53,601 nucleotides of DNA, taken from NCBI GenBank assembly GCA_920105805.1, contig CAKKTI010000082.1:1-53601 (forward strand), written 5' to 3'. Position 1 is the first letter of the stretch; every line of letters starts with the position of its first letter. The DNA is from Condylostoma magnum. Lineage: Eukaryota; Ciliophora; Heterotrichea; Heterotrichida; Condylostomatidae. The position numbers and the translations under genes are program-made. Below, piece after piece: positions 23,031 through 36,394 of this stretch. Below the pieces are notes generated by a model. That model had not been told where the DNA came from, did no database searches, and saw only the letters and a program-made list of their open reading frames with translations.

Positions 23031-24854
23031 TCAATTATTTAACTTTAGCCTTTTTTGAGGTAAAGATTCATCAAGTATCTTAAAACTTTGGCTTGAAACT
23101 TCATCGTCTGATCGAGTTAATTTTTTTAGAAAATTTGGTTTAAGCTTACTTCTGAGTTTTTCAATGTAATTGAAAATTTCTGTGTTTTAAAATTTATCAA
23201 TGAAATCATTAGCACAGTGCTCAAACATTATTAAAGGTATTTCTCTTTCTATAAACTATAATATTGCAAGAGCTGAAGAGTAAATCATATTTTAGGAGTT
23301 AAAGCTTTGGTTATAATAGGAAAAAACTTTTTTTATGAATTTGTTTTGCTTTATGTACTCAAAAAGTTATTAATCCATTGTTTGAATAGTATATCGTAGG
23401 AATTTCAGTACTGCTATAATAATTGCTTTATCTTAGAATTTTAAAAGTTTATATGCTATTGTGATTAAGTCATATTTTAGTATAAAATACTTCATTAAAT
23501 CTTATTACTGATCAATACAGCACGAGAATATATCAAGAGTTTCAGTTATTATTAATTTCTAGTCCTCTTATTCAATTTATGTTATATCTATTAAGGCTTT
23601 AAGCTAGACTAAAATAGAAGAGTATAACTGCTCGTTGAAATTATCTAAAGATGTACTGTCCTCAATTGATACGATTCCTTTTATAAGCTCTGAAATTTAA
23701 GACATAAGGCTAATATCACATTCACTTTTAAGCTTTTAGCAAATTCCAAGTAATAACTAACCACCACCTTCCATAAGATACTTTTTTGCTACATGTGAGG
23801 ACATTTAAACACACATTCCGAAAATTTCTTGAATTTAATTAGCAATACGATGGGCCTATGTAGAACTATATATATCTTCTAAGTATTGAAAAATCTCATC
23901 ATTTAAAAGAGTTTCAAAAAATGTACATTTAACTACAAAATTTACAAATTTTTGCATGTTGCAAAGCTCGTATAAGAAATCAACAGCTTGACATTGATTT
24001 GCTTATAATTTCAATACTAATTTTCCCCTAGCTTCTCCGCTATTTACAAAATGATCGATAATATCTGCATTTAAGCTAGCCTAGTATCCGTTTAGGAATA
24101 AGTTGACATTTTCATCTAATCCTTTTACAAAAATTGATTCTTTTAAGAACTTTAAGCGAAATGCAATATGTATTTTTTGTAGGAAATCTTAATCTGTTAA
24201 TTCTAGTATATTTTAAAACTTTACATTAGTCATGAAGTCTTTATCAGGATGAAAGTCTTAATTTTATACCAACGGGTCGAATTAAAGCAGAGAAATAAAG
24301 AAAATGTAGTGTTTATCTCCTAAAACCGTCTCAATGACATTTGGGTTATGCAGTTTTAGTAATTCTTTGAATAAGTCTAGCAACTAAATTTTATCTGATA
24401 TCTGTAAAGATGTCAACTAGTCTATAAACGAAGGTCTTATTACCTAGTTAATTATTTATTCACGTTAGTCTTAAAATTCGACAATATATTGAGCTATGTC
24501 TCCGATATTTTCAGTATTCGGATCAGGTAGGAGATCATCCTCATATAAATACTAGTCTGGATTCCTTCCTTAGAGATTGCAAAAAAATTACCAAATATTT
24601 CTGGCTCCCTCTACTTCTTGGAAACTTACAGCATAGTGATTGTTCTAATTATCCTATCATGTAATTATTGATTCCCCCTATCTTGAAAAATATTCATCAC
24701 TAATCTAATATTCTAAAAGCATATAATCTGGATTATCCTCGTTTATAATTACAAAGGTTGTATTGTTTACTTAAGTCTAACCAATCCCTTGCTCGGACCA
24801 TCGAATATCATCTTCTAATTTATACAGTTTTACACGCCAGCTGTACTCACTCAT
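23031..24854 (-). CDS. PPP4R3: Protein phosphatase 4 regulatory subunit 3 (SMEK)
   Basis: 607 aa. The N-terminal EVH1-like domain reads WRVKLYKLEDDIRWSEQGIG, LLEYQISDEYFSRQGESIITW and VSFQEVEGARNIWQFFCNLQG, the diagnostic SMEK opening. Armadillo-like SMEK repeats follow: PSFIDQLTSLQISDKIQLLD, IFFISLLQFDPLVQNQDFHP, KDFMTNVKFQNIL and FVVKCTFFETLLNDEIFQYL. The family targets PP4 to substrates in DNA repair, chromatin and centrosome control. The usual acidic tail is short here, ending in the basic KRLKLNN. It stops at TGA 23031-23033, with TAA next. Start MSEYSW at 24852-24854; the divergent ENTH gene starts 97 bp away. Confidence 0.93.
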
Positions 24855-24951
24855 GGCCTGAAAATGTCGTAAATGCAATAGTTATTAATTTTTAGTTAAT
24901 TACTCATATCTAGTAATGATAATCAAAAGTTGGCCTGAAATAATTACTAAA

Positions 24952-26397
24952 ATGGACGGAATGAAACGAACAATCAACACTTTATAATCCGCGTTCTCCC
25001 GAAACTCTGTAGACAACCTACTCAAGTAAGCAATTTAAGGGAGAGAGGGAGATGTGCCTTAAAACGTGATGCAATAGATATCAACTGAGTCTAGAATAGC
25101 AGGAAATTAAAATATTATAATACAGTTTATCAATAGAACTTTAAACCTTCCGCCGTAAGAATGGTAGAAAATATTTAAAGCTTTACAGCTATTAAAGTAC
25201 TTGATTTAATTTGGGGACCCTAAATTTAAGCATGTTTATAAGACAGATCAGTCGTAGATTAGATGGTTGTGCTCGTTTCCTAATTAAGATGGATATAAGG
25301 TTAAATAGGAGGCTCATTAGATAGTTGGGATACTTTCACAGATTTCTTCATACTCTAACTAAAATGTGTAAACTTAATAAGTAAATCGATAAGAATTCTA
25401 ATTTAATCCTAATCAATAAAGTGAAGTTAGCTAGTAAGAGTATTATCCTGATATATTCGGAGCTCCGTAGAGTAATACTAGGCAATAAAGGGTTAATGAG
25501 GTAAATTTATTTGATGATGATGTTGTGGAATAAAAGTAGACGAGTATTTTTGATGATAATTTGCAGTAAAAGCCAAGTTTTACACAGAATAATTAACATA
25601 CAGGGTCTTATAATGCAGGAAATAATATCTATTAGTAGCCTGATTATACTGGAGTTAGCTAATCATTTAGTAAGAATTAAACTAACCAATTACCAAGCTT
25701 TGGAAATAATCAAGGACATTAACAAAGCTAAGGAAGTGTTGATTTATTTGGGACTTTAACAGTAAAATAGAATAACAGTGTACCGGCTTAAAATGCATCT
25801 TATTAATCTTAAAACCTTTACTAGCCTAGGCCCCAATAACCTACATAATAATCATACTCAACCTTACCTGCATCACAATCAGCCTTACCTACATAATAAA
25901 GCTTAGACATACTAGACATGGGCAATTCCTCCAATAATAGCCTTTTTGCTAATATGAATACAAAGTCTAGCAATCAGAATAATTTAATGAATATACTAGA
26001 CACTCCATAACCCCCTCAACCAGTAAAAAGCCAATCAACAAAACAGATTCCGTTTGATAAAATAAATCAAGCATTTGAATAACAAACATAGCAAATACAG
26101 CCTAAAAAACAGTATGAACCTAGTCCTTTTGATTATCTTACAACTAACAACGAGACTCATAACTTCTAACCTATGATAACTACTCCTATTTAGCAATAAA
26201 GCTTTTAAAATAGCTCTTCACTGGTTTATGAGGGTCCCTCAATGGCTTAAATGAAAGTGTATCCGTCGTTAGGTTAAAAGCCACAATAAAGTCAAGAATA
26301 GAAGAAAAAGGATTTTGAGAGTTTAGTATTAGATGGACTTGAAGAAAGCCTAAGCTCAGAAGGCCCTATGAAAACTTACAATCTTTAGAATTTTTAA
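24952..26397 (+). CDS. Epsin-like ENTH-domain endocytic adaptor
   Basis: 481 aa. The ENTH domain occupies residues about 20-145: QNVMQQISTES, IIIQFINRTLNLPPQEWQKI, FKALQLLKYLIQFGDPKF and YKVKQEAHQIVGILSQ. The rest is a disordered Gln/Asn/Ser-rich tail with short adaptor-like motifs such as DLFG, NLFDDD, SIFDD and PFDYL, which are candidate clathrin or AP-2 binding peptides. Epsins bind PI(4,5)P2 membranes and link ubiquitinated cargo to clathrin. The tail is very rich in TAA/TAG codons, read as Gln. It ends at TAA 26395-26397, only 4 nt before the start codon of the carboxypeptidase gene, so the two are almost contiguous on the same strand. Confidence 0.87.
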
Positions 26398-26401
26398 TTA
26401 A

Positions 26402-28927
26402 ATGGAAAATACAAATGATAAATTTGCTGAAAATAAATTAGTATCACAGATCATTGAAAGTTATGTTCCTAGTTAAAGGTAAGTTACTAAGAAAAGACAT
26501 GTATAAGAAGCTAATTAATAATTCATCTAGGAGTTTAATGGAATTCTAGTATTCGATTCAAATGCTGATATGGAGTATGAAGCTATTGTTAAAATAAATA
26601 AAAGAAAGGAAGGGAAAGTTAGAAAAAAAGTAATGAATGATTAGTTAAAAGTGTAGCATTTCTATGATTTATTGAATTATAATAAATTAGAAAGAGTGTA
26701 TAAGAATAAGCAAGTTTTTAAGAAGTATTATCTGCCTATTCCTTAGAAGTATTAAAACTTAAAATTTGAAAGTAGATTTGAAAGTGGTAATCTGAATAAA
26801 GCAATAAGACTAACTAAAAGGGAATATTTATTAGTCCTAGAAACTGATACTTTAGCTATCAATTAAGCCTAATGATATTATTTTGCAGTTAGAAATCAAA
26901 TACAGCAAAATGTCAACTTCAAAATAATAAATTTCATTAAAACTAATTCTTTATATAAAAAAGGAATGAAACCCTGTGTATATTCTTTACAATTAGAAAA
27001 GATTCAAAATATAAAGTGATAACGTAGAGGATCAAATATTCAACAATTACCAAGTGATTACTTTCCAGATTGCACTTGTATAAGCTTTGATTATACTTTT
27101 GAATACGAAAATGATATAACATACTTTGCTTTAACCTTTCCTTATACGTTTAATATGCTGAAACATGATATAGATGAATGATAACATAAGTATAAATCAA
27201 TTATGAAAGTGGAAAATTTATGTTATACTATTGCTGGAAATGAGTGTCCTATACTCAATATTTCTAACAATATAAATCAATTAACAGGTGTCAAAGAACT
27301 AGTGAATGTAAGCAGATTTTCTCAGAAAAAGCTAATAACTGATTTTAAGAAAACCTAGAATAAACGGACTGTAGTAATAACTGCAAGAGTTCATCCAGGA
27401 GAAAATATGAGTAATTTTGTATTAAAAGGTTTTATAAAATTTCTACTACAAAATTCCCCAGAATCCAAATTATTACTTAAAAATTTTGTTTTTAGAATAA
27501 TTCCAATGCTTAATCCTGATGGTGTTAGACATGGCTTTTACAGATACAATCTTACTGGAGCAGATTTAAATAGAAGATGAGATAAACCCAGTAGAATCTT
27601 GCATCCGACAATATTCTGAGCAAAAAGAATAATTGAGACTTCAAATGAACAAAAGGGAGTTATCATGTTCTGTGATTTACACGGGCATTCATAGCGATAA
27701 AATTGCTTTATGTATGCTAACTCTATAAATAGTACCAGTAAAAAACAGATGAAAAAGAACTTTTTAGCTAGACTGGTACCGTTTTTAATGTACAGTACAA
27801 ATAGAATTTTTAGCTTTTAAAATTGCACATTTCGTGTAGAAAAGAGTAAAAGATCTACTGCCAGAGTGGTTATATATAGGCAATTTAATATAACGCATTG
27901 TTTTACTTTAGAAAGCAGTTTTTTTGGTCCAGAGTACCCAGAATCTTTACAAAGGCATAAAAATGGAGATCTTCACATGGATTAAGGATTATATTCTTCG
28001 ATTGGCTGAGATTTAGGCAAAACCTGTGTTGTTTTTGCATCTAGAAGACTATTTAATAAGCGCCTTTTATAATTAAATGTTTTCTTGAAGGATAACTCAT
28101 TTCAAAGATAGCTTTTTAATAAAAAAGGAACATAAGTGAATAAAAGCCTCTAAATACCTACAAAAAGTCTAATTACTATAAGAAACACAAAATCATTGAA
28201 TGATCTATAATCTTACTTAGATCAGCCTAAATTGAAAAGAACAGTTAAAAGGGTAAAACACATGAACTATATATGAGATACAATTGACTTATAGTCATAA
28301 TATAATAGCGGAGATGAGGATGTGAGTAGTTGTCCTAGTGACTTTGAAAGTCCTTTATAAAGTAAAAGATCAACACAGAAGAAAAATTTTAGCTAGCAAA
28401 AGCAATATGTAAAAAATCAGCCAGTTAGGTAAGCTTAAAGTGTGACTCCTGCTCCAAAGGTAATAAGAGAAATATTACCCAAGCCAGCATTAGCAATGTA
28501 ATAATTACCTGTTATTGTCAAATAAGAAAGATTCAAGAAAACTTGTTATAAAATCAAAAAGCCAATAGAATTTCCTTTAAATTAAAACCTATTCCCTGTA
28601 AAGCAAATAATGAAGTCTCCTGATTCATTAAGTTCTAATTATGCAATGTAAAGAGTAAGACAAGGCATTCAATTGATTAAAAAATTAAAAAGTAGAGATA
28701 CAAGCTGAGGAGTCATAGATTTAAGCTAGAAGTTTTTATTAAACACATAAAGAAAGGATGCGGACTAGACACAATCTCCTTTTTCTAATTTCCCACAACG
28801 TCATACACCAAAAATTCAACTAGCTATTTCCTAACAGTAAACCAGCTATATTAAAAACAAGCAAAGAGCACTACAAAGCATTAAATTTAGCAAGTATAAT
28901 GAGTTTATTAATAACCAATTTTTATGA
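26402..28927 (+). CDS. Cytosolic carboxypeptidase (AGBL/CCP, M14), tubulin deglutamylase type
   Basis: 841 aa. The N-terminal CCP beta-sandwich is followed by the M14 catalytic domain. Zinc ligands are ARVHPGENMSNFV (HxxE) and MFCDLHGHSQRQN (His); substrate-binding NPDGV and LTGADLNRRW follow; the catalytic Glu lies in HCFTLESSFFG. CCPs remove polyglutamate or C-terminal residues from tubulin in axonemes and cortex. After about residue 560 comes a long basic, Gln/Lys-rich tail with no domain, longer than in AGBL4-type enzymes. The conserved Trp of LNRRW is TGA. The stop is taken as TGA 28925-28927 (NNQFL), leaving 37 nt to the next ATG; if read as Trp the frame would run into that gene. The start follows the ENTH stop by 4 nt. 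Confidence 0.9.
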
Positions 28928-28964
28928 GTATAATTTCTATCATAATAAGTATAACAGTTCAAAA

Positions 28965-30989
28965 ATGAAAAGCATTAATAGCAGATCTAGATCGCAAATG
29001 AAGTTCTATAGTGGGCTGCATAATAAAAAAGGGAAATAATCAGTCAGTTAGTCGTTATAACAAGTTCAGTCAATAACTCCTGAGAAATCATTTGAAAGAA
29101 TAATTAAAGATACATAGCAATCAGTTGAGTAATATTTTGAACCAAAGTATGAATCTTTTAGTTCTGATAGATTGAAAGGTAGAAAATTGCCTTATCTTGA
29201 GAAATTTAGACCCACAAACTCTCCATACAAAAGAAGTTAGAAGAAAAACCAGAATATAGATGTTGTTAAATTTTTATTGCAGAATTATCTATAATCACCA
29301 TCAAAAATTGAGTGTGTATAAGATGCTGATTTGAAGATTAAAAGGTGAAAAAGTATGTTATGTGATATTATAAGTGAAATGGGAGGAGAAAATCTGAAAT
29401 TTGAACTAGGAGAATTTACAAAATAAGTATAAACTATTATTGACTATTACCAAGAGGCATTAAAAGATAGATAATGCTAATTAGATACTCTTAATTTCGA
29501 TTTCAAAAAATAGAAAAGAAGATACATAAAACTTAAAAGAGAAATAGATAAAGAAAGAGAAAATATATAAATTGCTGAGAAATAAAGAAAAGAAGGATTA
29601 TTAAAGGAAGTTGATGATTATTTAGAAGAAGAGTCAGTTGATTATTCCCAGATTAAAAGCAGAGTATAAGATTTAATGGAAAAGGATGATTAAAATACAG
29701 TAGTTGCTCTCTAGTAGCTCTACTAGTAACTAAACAAGCATATAGAACTACCAAATAAACATAGAGATATAATCATGGATCCCAAGCTCTATTCAACTTT
29801 ACTCAATAAGAATGTTGATAAACTGCAATACAAAACGGCTTATAAAATTGCATAATTGCTTATAAAGCCTAAGGCGCAATAAGAAGACTAGGAAAATTAA
29901 ACTGAAGTTGAAATGGTTGAAAAGGAATGCTTAGATTTAGCTGAGGAAGAGATAAGATTAAAGACTTAGTTAGCTATTGAACAACAAGGAAAAATAAGTG
30001 ATTTGTAAACTAGTAATGATGAGTTATAGAAAACTAATACAGCGTTAAAGCCTCTTGTGGCTGAATACAGATTAGAAGCTGGAAAATTACGATAAGAATT
30101 AGATTTATAATAAAATTCAATTAATCAGTATAAGAAAAAGGTTTTAGAAATGCAAAATATGCTAGGAGATATTTAGATAAAATATAATTAAAACTTATAA
30201 CAAATCATAGAGTATGAAGCTAGCTTAGATAAAATGAAAGCTGAATAATAAGACTTAGTAAAATAGATCAAGTAATTACAGAAAAATCAATTGGAAGCTA
30301 ATGATAATTCATATATTATTGAGGAAGAGGATCCAATTAATAATAATGTAGCTTAATAGACAGAAAATCAATTGGAAGCTAATGATAATTAATATATTAT
30401 TGAGGAAGAGGATCCAATTAATAATCATGTAGCTTAATAGACAGAAAATCAATTAAATGAGGGAATTGATAGGTAAAATATTGTAGATTATTAATAGGAG
30501 TAAAATGTTTTAGACACTCCTGTAATATTTTACAAAAAAACTAAAAGAAGTTAAGACAAAGCAATAAAATCTGACTATTAAGTGCACAATAACGTCTAAT
30601 AGATACAATAAAATAAACCACCTCCAATAAAACTGAAGCAGATTATACAGAACACAAAGAATAAAAAAACATCAGCAACTTCCTCTTAAAATCCAAATCT
30701 ACTGATACAAAACACACTTCAAGTACATTTAAATCCAAAATAACCACAAATAGCCTCTCTAGATGAGATAATAAAACAAGAGCTCACATATCCCTCTCAA
30801 TCTACAAGTAAGAGCATTCTCCGTAGTACACAGCAATCCTTTAAACCAACCTTAGACCCTGAATCTCCCAACTAACCCTATAACCCTATAATTTACTCCT
30901 ACAATCCAAATCAGCTCTTAAGCAAAGGAGGAGATATTTTCTACACCAAATCCGGACAATTTATAGCAAAACCAAAAATCCCTTATTAA
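28965..30989 (+). CDS. Long coiled-coil protein with tandem 27-residue repeat
   Basis: 674 aa, family not recognised. A basic head (MKSINSRSRSQMKFYSG) is followed by a short globular stretch (FRPTNSPYKRS, DVVKFLLQNYLQSPSKIECV, MLCDIISEMGGENLKFELGE). Long coiled coils run from about 180 to 440, interrupted near PNKHRDIIMDPKLYST. A duplicated 27-aa unit with core YIIEEEDPINN lies at about 441-494. The C-terminus is Pro/Asn/Gln-rich and ends GDIFYTKSGQFIAKPKIPYQ. The middle order resembles centrosomal or basal-body coiled-coil proteins, but that is a guess. It stops at TAA 30987-30989, 5 nt before RagC. Confidence 0.75.
30285..30446 (+). repeat. 81-bp direct tandem repeat, two units plus a partial third
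   Basis: Two adjacent 81-bp units start at 30285 and 30366 and differ at only two positions; the first bases of a third copy start at 30447. Being 27 codons long, the unit keeps the frame of the coiled-coil gene. One difference is TCA versus TAA, that is Ser versus Gln in this code, a change that would be nonsense in the standard code. The near-identity implies a recent duplication. Confidence 0.95.
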
Positions 30990-30994
30990 TTAAA

Positions 30995-32128
30995 ATGAAC
31001 ATTGCAGTAATAGGAGCTCGTAAATCCGGTAAAACCTCAATTCTTAAAGTAGTTTTCCAAAAGATGAGTCCAAATGAGACCTGGTTTATTGAAAGCAGTA
31101 CCCGTGCTGAAGTAACCCGAGTATAAAACAATCCTTATACCCAATTCACTCTAGTAGATTTCCCAGGGACTTTTGACCCTTCCAATCCTAACTCTCAGGA
31201 TAGAAATCACTTAGAAAACGTTGCTGTTGTTATATTTGTATTAGATGCCCAAGATGAGCCGTATAACACATCGCTGGATATATTAGTAAAATTGATGGTA
31301 ACAATGTAAGAACTGAACCCTAATGCTCAGTTTGAGGTGTTTATTCATAAGATAGACGGAGACATGTTTGTTAATGAGGAGGTTAAGCTGGAGCTTAGTA
31401 ATTAGATATATGATTATCTAAGGCATGAAATCAGTGAGCGATAATTGCCTGATCCGGCGTTCCATATGACGTCTATATATGATTTAAGCATGTACGAAGC
31501 CCTGTCTAAGGTAATACAAAAAATTACCCCATAAGTGCATTATTTAACCAATATGCTAGATTCCTTAGTGGCTAATTGCAGAATGGAAAAAGTATATCTA
31601 TTTGATGTTATAAGCAAAATGTACATTGCTACTGATTCCTTTCCTGTAGATTTGTATAGTTATGAGCTGTGTACTGATTTAATTGATATGGTAATTGATG
31701 TTTCTTGTATTTATGGTATGGGAGGTGATGAAAATTATAATTCTGCATTTGACAGCAAGTCAAGTTCAATTACTAGACTAGATAATGGACTCATTTTGTA
31801 TTTAAGGGAAATAGATCATTTATTAGCCCTTGTATGCATCATAAAAGAAGAGAATTTTGAAAGATAGCATCTTATTGACTATAACATTGATTGCTTTAAG
31901 GAAGGTGTTGGGAAGATTTTTAAAGCTAATAAAGTACAGAATGGAGTTGAAAACTGAGATAGTTAGTTATTTTTAGAATTGTATATTTGTCTTGCACATA
32001 AAACTGGCAGATATAAGCCATATGCACTCCAACTAATAAAAACCTTTAATTATTTCTTATAAAAATGTTTTAAAGAGCTGCGAAGCTTGCCTTTAACGAG
32101 TAGAAATACTTCCATAGGACTTAAATGA
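30995..32128 (+). CDS. RagC/D-type GTPase of the TORC1 nutrient pathway
   Basis: 377 aa. The GTPase domain has G1 GARKSGKTSILKVVF (in the RagC form), KMSPNETWF, G3 LVDFPGTFDP, VIFVLDAQDEPY and the G4-like block FEVFIHKIDGD. LTSIYD appears here as MTSIYDLSMYEALSKVIQK. The C-terminal roadblock domain follows (YLFDVISKMYIATDSFPVD, GLILYLREIDHLLALVCI). RagC/D pairs with RagA/B on lysosomes to recruit TORC1. The end is near SRNTSIGLK at TGA 32126-32128. This TGA overlaps the ATG of the following small gene (ATGA), a junction more familiar from bacterial operons. The start lies 5 nt after the coiled-coil gene. Confidence 0.9.
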
Positions 32129-32355
32129 GAAATATAAGAAGAGAAAGTGCAGATATACAGCAAGCTGGAAAACGCTTTTGTGGAGTTATGGGAGTACTGC
32201 TTACCTTTAATTTTATTACATTAATGCGTACTCATCCGACCCATAAAGTAGCTTATACTCCTTTCAGAAAGGGTTACTATAGAATGTTTGACGATCCCTG
32301 GTTTGCAGCCATGGAAGAATTTGGAGTATATGGACCACAGTCTTCAAAGTATTAG
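32125..32355 (+). CDS. 76-aa protein with a short hydrophobic segment
   Basis: It opens with basic MRNIRRESADIQQAGKRFCG, then a hydrophobic stretch (GVMGVLLTFNFITLM, about 20-34), then a compact C-terminal part THKVAYTPFRKGYYRMFDDP and EEFGVYGPQSSKY. It contains no TAA/TAG/TGA before its TAG stop at 32353-32355, so it is also open in the standard code. Size and layout resemble small mitochondrial inner-membrane subunits, but I do not recognise the family. The first ATG overlaps the RagC stop; a later in-frame ATG (32191, MGVLLTF) is an alternative start that would remove the overlap and the basic leader. It converges on the amidotransferase-like gene. Confidence 0.65.
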   Translation: MRNIRRESADIQQAGKRFCGVMGVLLTFNFITLMRTHPTHKVAYTPFRKGYYRMFDDPWFAAMEEFGVYGPQSSKY

Positions 32356-32412
32356 TTATTTTTAGAGAAATTCACTTAAAAGTCAATTTTTACATTGAAA
32401 ATTAACACAAAT

Positions 32413-34227
32413 CTAATAAGGAGCAATCATAAAAGCTCCATTGATCCACCGTTTCTTATCCTCGTTTCTAAAGACTTGCTTAGGGGTGATAGGCCCTGAT
32501 ATGCCTTAAGGTTATAGCTTTACTCTTCCTCCTTATGCAGTAAAAACTCGCTTGAAATCCCTGTTAAGCCACTTTTTCTTATCACTTTGCAAATCTTCCC
32601 ACTCCTTGTGCTGTCTGTCTATATAAGGTCCATCATTTCTTACACTAGATTTTATTACATTTTCATTTTTTCTCCTTTACCACTTCTAAAAGGTGTTATA
32701 AGGATTGGGGCTTACAATTATCTTAACTAAAGGTTTCTTTTTATATTCAAGATTGCCTTAAGAGGCTGAGAACTTTCTCCCACTGATTATCTCCACAGAT
32801 TTAGGAATTTTATTGACAGGGTAACCTGGGTGCAGCATATTTCTCATTCCCTTCCTACCAGGTTATCATACTAACGGCTAATAATCATCTTCAATTTCAC
32901 TCACAGGCTCTGATTTCTTTTAGCTAAAATCTTCAGTTTTAACAGACTTCAAGCTTAATTATTTCCCAAAATTCACCTTTTTACTAAACCTTGACGATTT
33001 TTTTCTTATTGGCATTCTTTTATCCACGCTTATAGAAGTATCAGGCTAGCTTGACGTATAACTGGTTGCACTTTCCTCTTTCTAATACGGAATCTTTATA
33101 GTTTCTTTAGTTGTTGCATTTATATTTACAGTCAATGGCTCTCCCTTTCTCAGTGAAAACGCGAATCCTGAGTTTATAATTTCACTAGGTTTAATTCCAA
33201 ACTTACTGCCAGGCTTTGCACCGACTCCTTTATCATAAGCGGCTTTTATGGGTATATCCAGCCTGTCTTTAGAGCTCTGGCTTCTGTGTATCATTTCCAT
33301 TACAAAATTTCTCATAATCTGCTGAGAGGTAGGATACTTCTCTAGTATATGAAACTACACTGCTACTACATTGCGGTATATAATTATAACAGGGGCTCTT
33401 TTAGACTCAGCAACTACTGTAAAGATGTCTTACTTACGAGTGGCATTTACAGGGTGTACATCTCATTAGTTAACAGCTTGTACCAATTAGTCACCGTATC
33501 CCAGTCCTCTAGTAAGCCAGTGCTGTATATACTGATTTCTGATTCTGAATGTGATTTCATTGCTCTTGCCTATATACGGAATTTCGTTATCCATTGTCCG
33601 GGCGTTATATCTATACGATTTCAGCATGTTTTTGCCCTTTTCCTATGCCGCTTTATGAGAATGAAGGCCGGTGTTAGCTACTGGGAAAAATTCCTTTCTA
33701 TGCAAATCGTAGCAATAGAAATCGCCAGTGGCATCATCAAGAAACACATCCTCCGATGTTAGTTTTTCTATTAGTTTTTTAGGAATTTTGTATATATCAG
33801 ATTTAGGTCCCCCTCTTCCTCTGCCGTTAATCACTCTAACAATGCTAAAATTTGTAGCACATAAATACACAAGCATTTGCATTGCACATGAACAAGCCAG
33901 TACTACTTTATTCGTTCTTTTACACATTCGCATTAAAATCAGAAACTTCTACGCTCTACGCATTCAAGGTAACAAATTAGCATCTCCATCTATAAATATA
34001 AAATCCAATCTATCAAACAGCTTCTCAGCATCTTTATTCAAAAACCCAGTGTTTATTTCATATAAATAGTCATCTATTGTGTCATGATCAACTACCTTGA
34101 ACTCCATATGGCTTAAAGTTATGTATTTCTAATGAGTGAAACTTTCCTTTACACAATGCTCAAATCTTTAGAAAGAACGCTGCCCTTCGACTGATTATGA
34201 GAATGCATTTACTATTAAAACTTTCAT
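32413..34227 (-). CDS. Class I glutamine amidotransferase-like protein with long basic C-terminal region
   Basis: 604 aa. Residues 1-295 resemble a class I GATase fold: MKVLIVNAFSQSVEGQ, FIFIDGDANLLPW, the nucleophile elbow VVLACSCAMQML, and the C-terminal VIIIYRNVVAVQFHILEKYP. In typical GATases the elbow is GxCxGMQ; aligned on MQ, the nucleophile position is Ser here with Cys on both sides, so activity is doubtful. The His of QFH is kept. The second half is basic and low in domains (AYDKGVGAKPGSKFGIKPSE, RRKNENVIKSSVRNDGPYID, KKRWINGAFMIAPY). An internal ATG at 33315 is in phase and is not taken as a separate start, because the GATase end runs straight into it. Stop TAG 32413-32415, or TGA 32383-32385 ten codons on. 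Confidence 0.7.
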
Positions 34228-34234
34228 TTTATTA

Positions 34235-36390
<2,156 letters not shown>

Positions 36391-36394
<4 letters not shown>

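Noticed and set aside
32413-33315. A separate minus gene starting at the ATG at 33313-33315.
   Set aside because: It is in phase with the amidotransferase-like frame, whose C-terminal motif runs directly into it. One gene of 604 aa is simpler.
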